The translations under genes were made by a program, and so were the position numbers. Below are positions 63,761 through 64,000 of a stretch of DNA of 64,000 nucleotides, piece after piece. Within the stretch, counting starts at the first letter, position 1, and every line of letters starts with the position of its first letter. The stretch spans positions 6,272,882 to 6,336,881 of the forward strand of contig OZ025869.1 of the NCBI GenBank assembly GCA_964019415.1, read 5' to 3'. The notes beneath the pieces are model-generated. The model saw nothing but the letters and a program-made list of their open reading frames with translations, was not told the DNA's origin and did not search any database. Source of the DNA: Ianthella basta. Taxonomy: Eukaryota > Porifera > Demospongiae > Verongiida > Ianthellidae.

Positions 63761-64000
63761 CTTCTTTCCCTGACTCACTTCTGCATATGCATGTTCACAT
63801 AATTTGCCAACATTTATCTGTATAAGTTTTTTGTTAATACTATGTTGAAGTTTTGATCATTGAAACATTAATTTTGTGCAGTACTTATGCAATATGCTAT
63901 GCATGTGACCATTGCATGAAATGGCATGTATACGTAAATCAGAAAGTTATAATAAGCATATGAGTAGATTTGAATGACATCATGTTTAGCAGGCCTACAT

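Overview
The window looks like accessory, transposon-rich DNA from an early-branching animal, most likely a demosponge (a cnidarian is possible). This is inferred from intron-bearing genes and from the mix of families seen (RecQ-like helicases with extra zinc modules, OTU-CXC, DUF6589-like, HECT and THAP9/P-like proteins), not from any diagnostic gene. I see no intact ordinary single-copy host gene. Almost everything recognisable is a mobile element, a multi-copy element-associated gene or a remnant.

Layout. 1-3.3 kb: a duplicated non-coding repeat and a degenerate minus-strand gene whose relative lies at 13.6-14.5 kb. 3.3-6.2 kb: two adjoining Gypsy/Ty3 fossils. 6.19-9.75 kb: a P-like DNA transposon nested in the second Gypsy fossil. 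10.5-14.5 kb: pogo-like fragments, a tandem repeat and a protein-kinase pseudogene. 15.3-16.7 kb: the C-terminal half of a RecQ-like helicase. 17.3-20.5 kb: a Mutator-like transposase, a PIF1-like helicase remnant and a Myb/SANT-like exon. 22.0-26.2 kb: an OTU-CXC pseudogene split by a 492-bp hAT-type MITE, a RecQ N-terminus, a 26-bp minisatellite, Merlin-like and RING exons and a DUF6589-like piece. 26.2-31.0 kb: a third Gypsy fossil, a DIRS-like reverse transcriptase and an intron-bearing ORF1-like gene. 32-38 kb: a tRNA-like unit, a TIR element with an inverted partial copy, a HECT remnant and a long hairpin. 38.4-44.9 kb: a LINE endonuclease fragment, an uninterrupted hAT-derived ORF and mosaic repeat blocks. 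45-52 kb: a hammerhead ribozyme motif, two related unknown genes, a second ORF1-like gene and a piggyBac remnant. 52-54 kb: a LINE with a restriction-like endonuclease and a DUF3987-like piece. 53.94-61.59 kb: a RecQ/DUF6589 element with a second copy of the P-like transposon nested in it.

Main result. Two copies of one DNA transposon family (6191-9754 and 57048-61508) have 44-bp terminal inverted repeats, exact 7-bp target duplications and two convergent genes. The minus-strand gene is a spliced THAP9/P-type transposase. The plus-strand gene is an unspliced 326-residue protein, intact in copy 2, that resembles the detached C-terminal helical module of DDE transposases. Each gene starts just inside one terminal repeat, and the inner edge of each repeat carries an ETS-type motif. 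A second family, framed by near-identical ends at 53940 and 61592, pairs a RecQ-like helicase with a DUF6589-like protein. A hammerhead ribozyme at 45469-45540 has all core residues in place.
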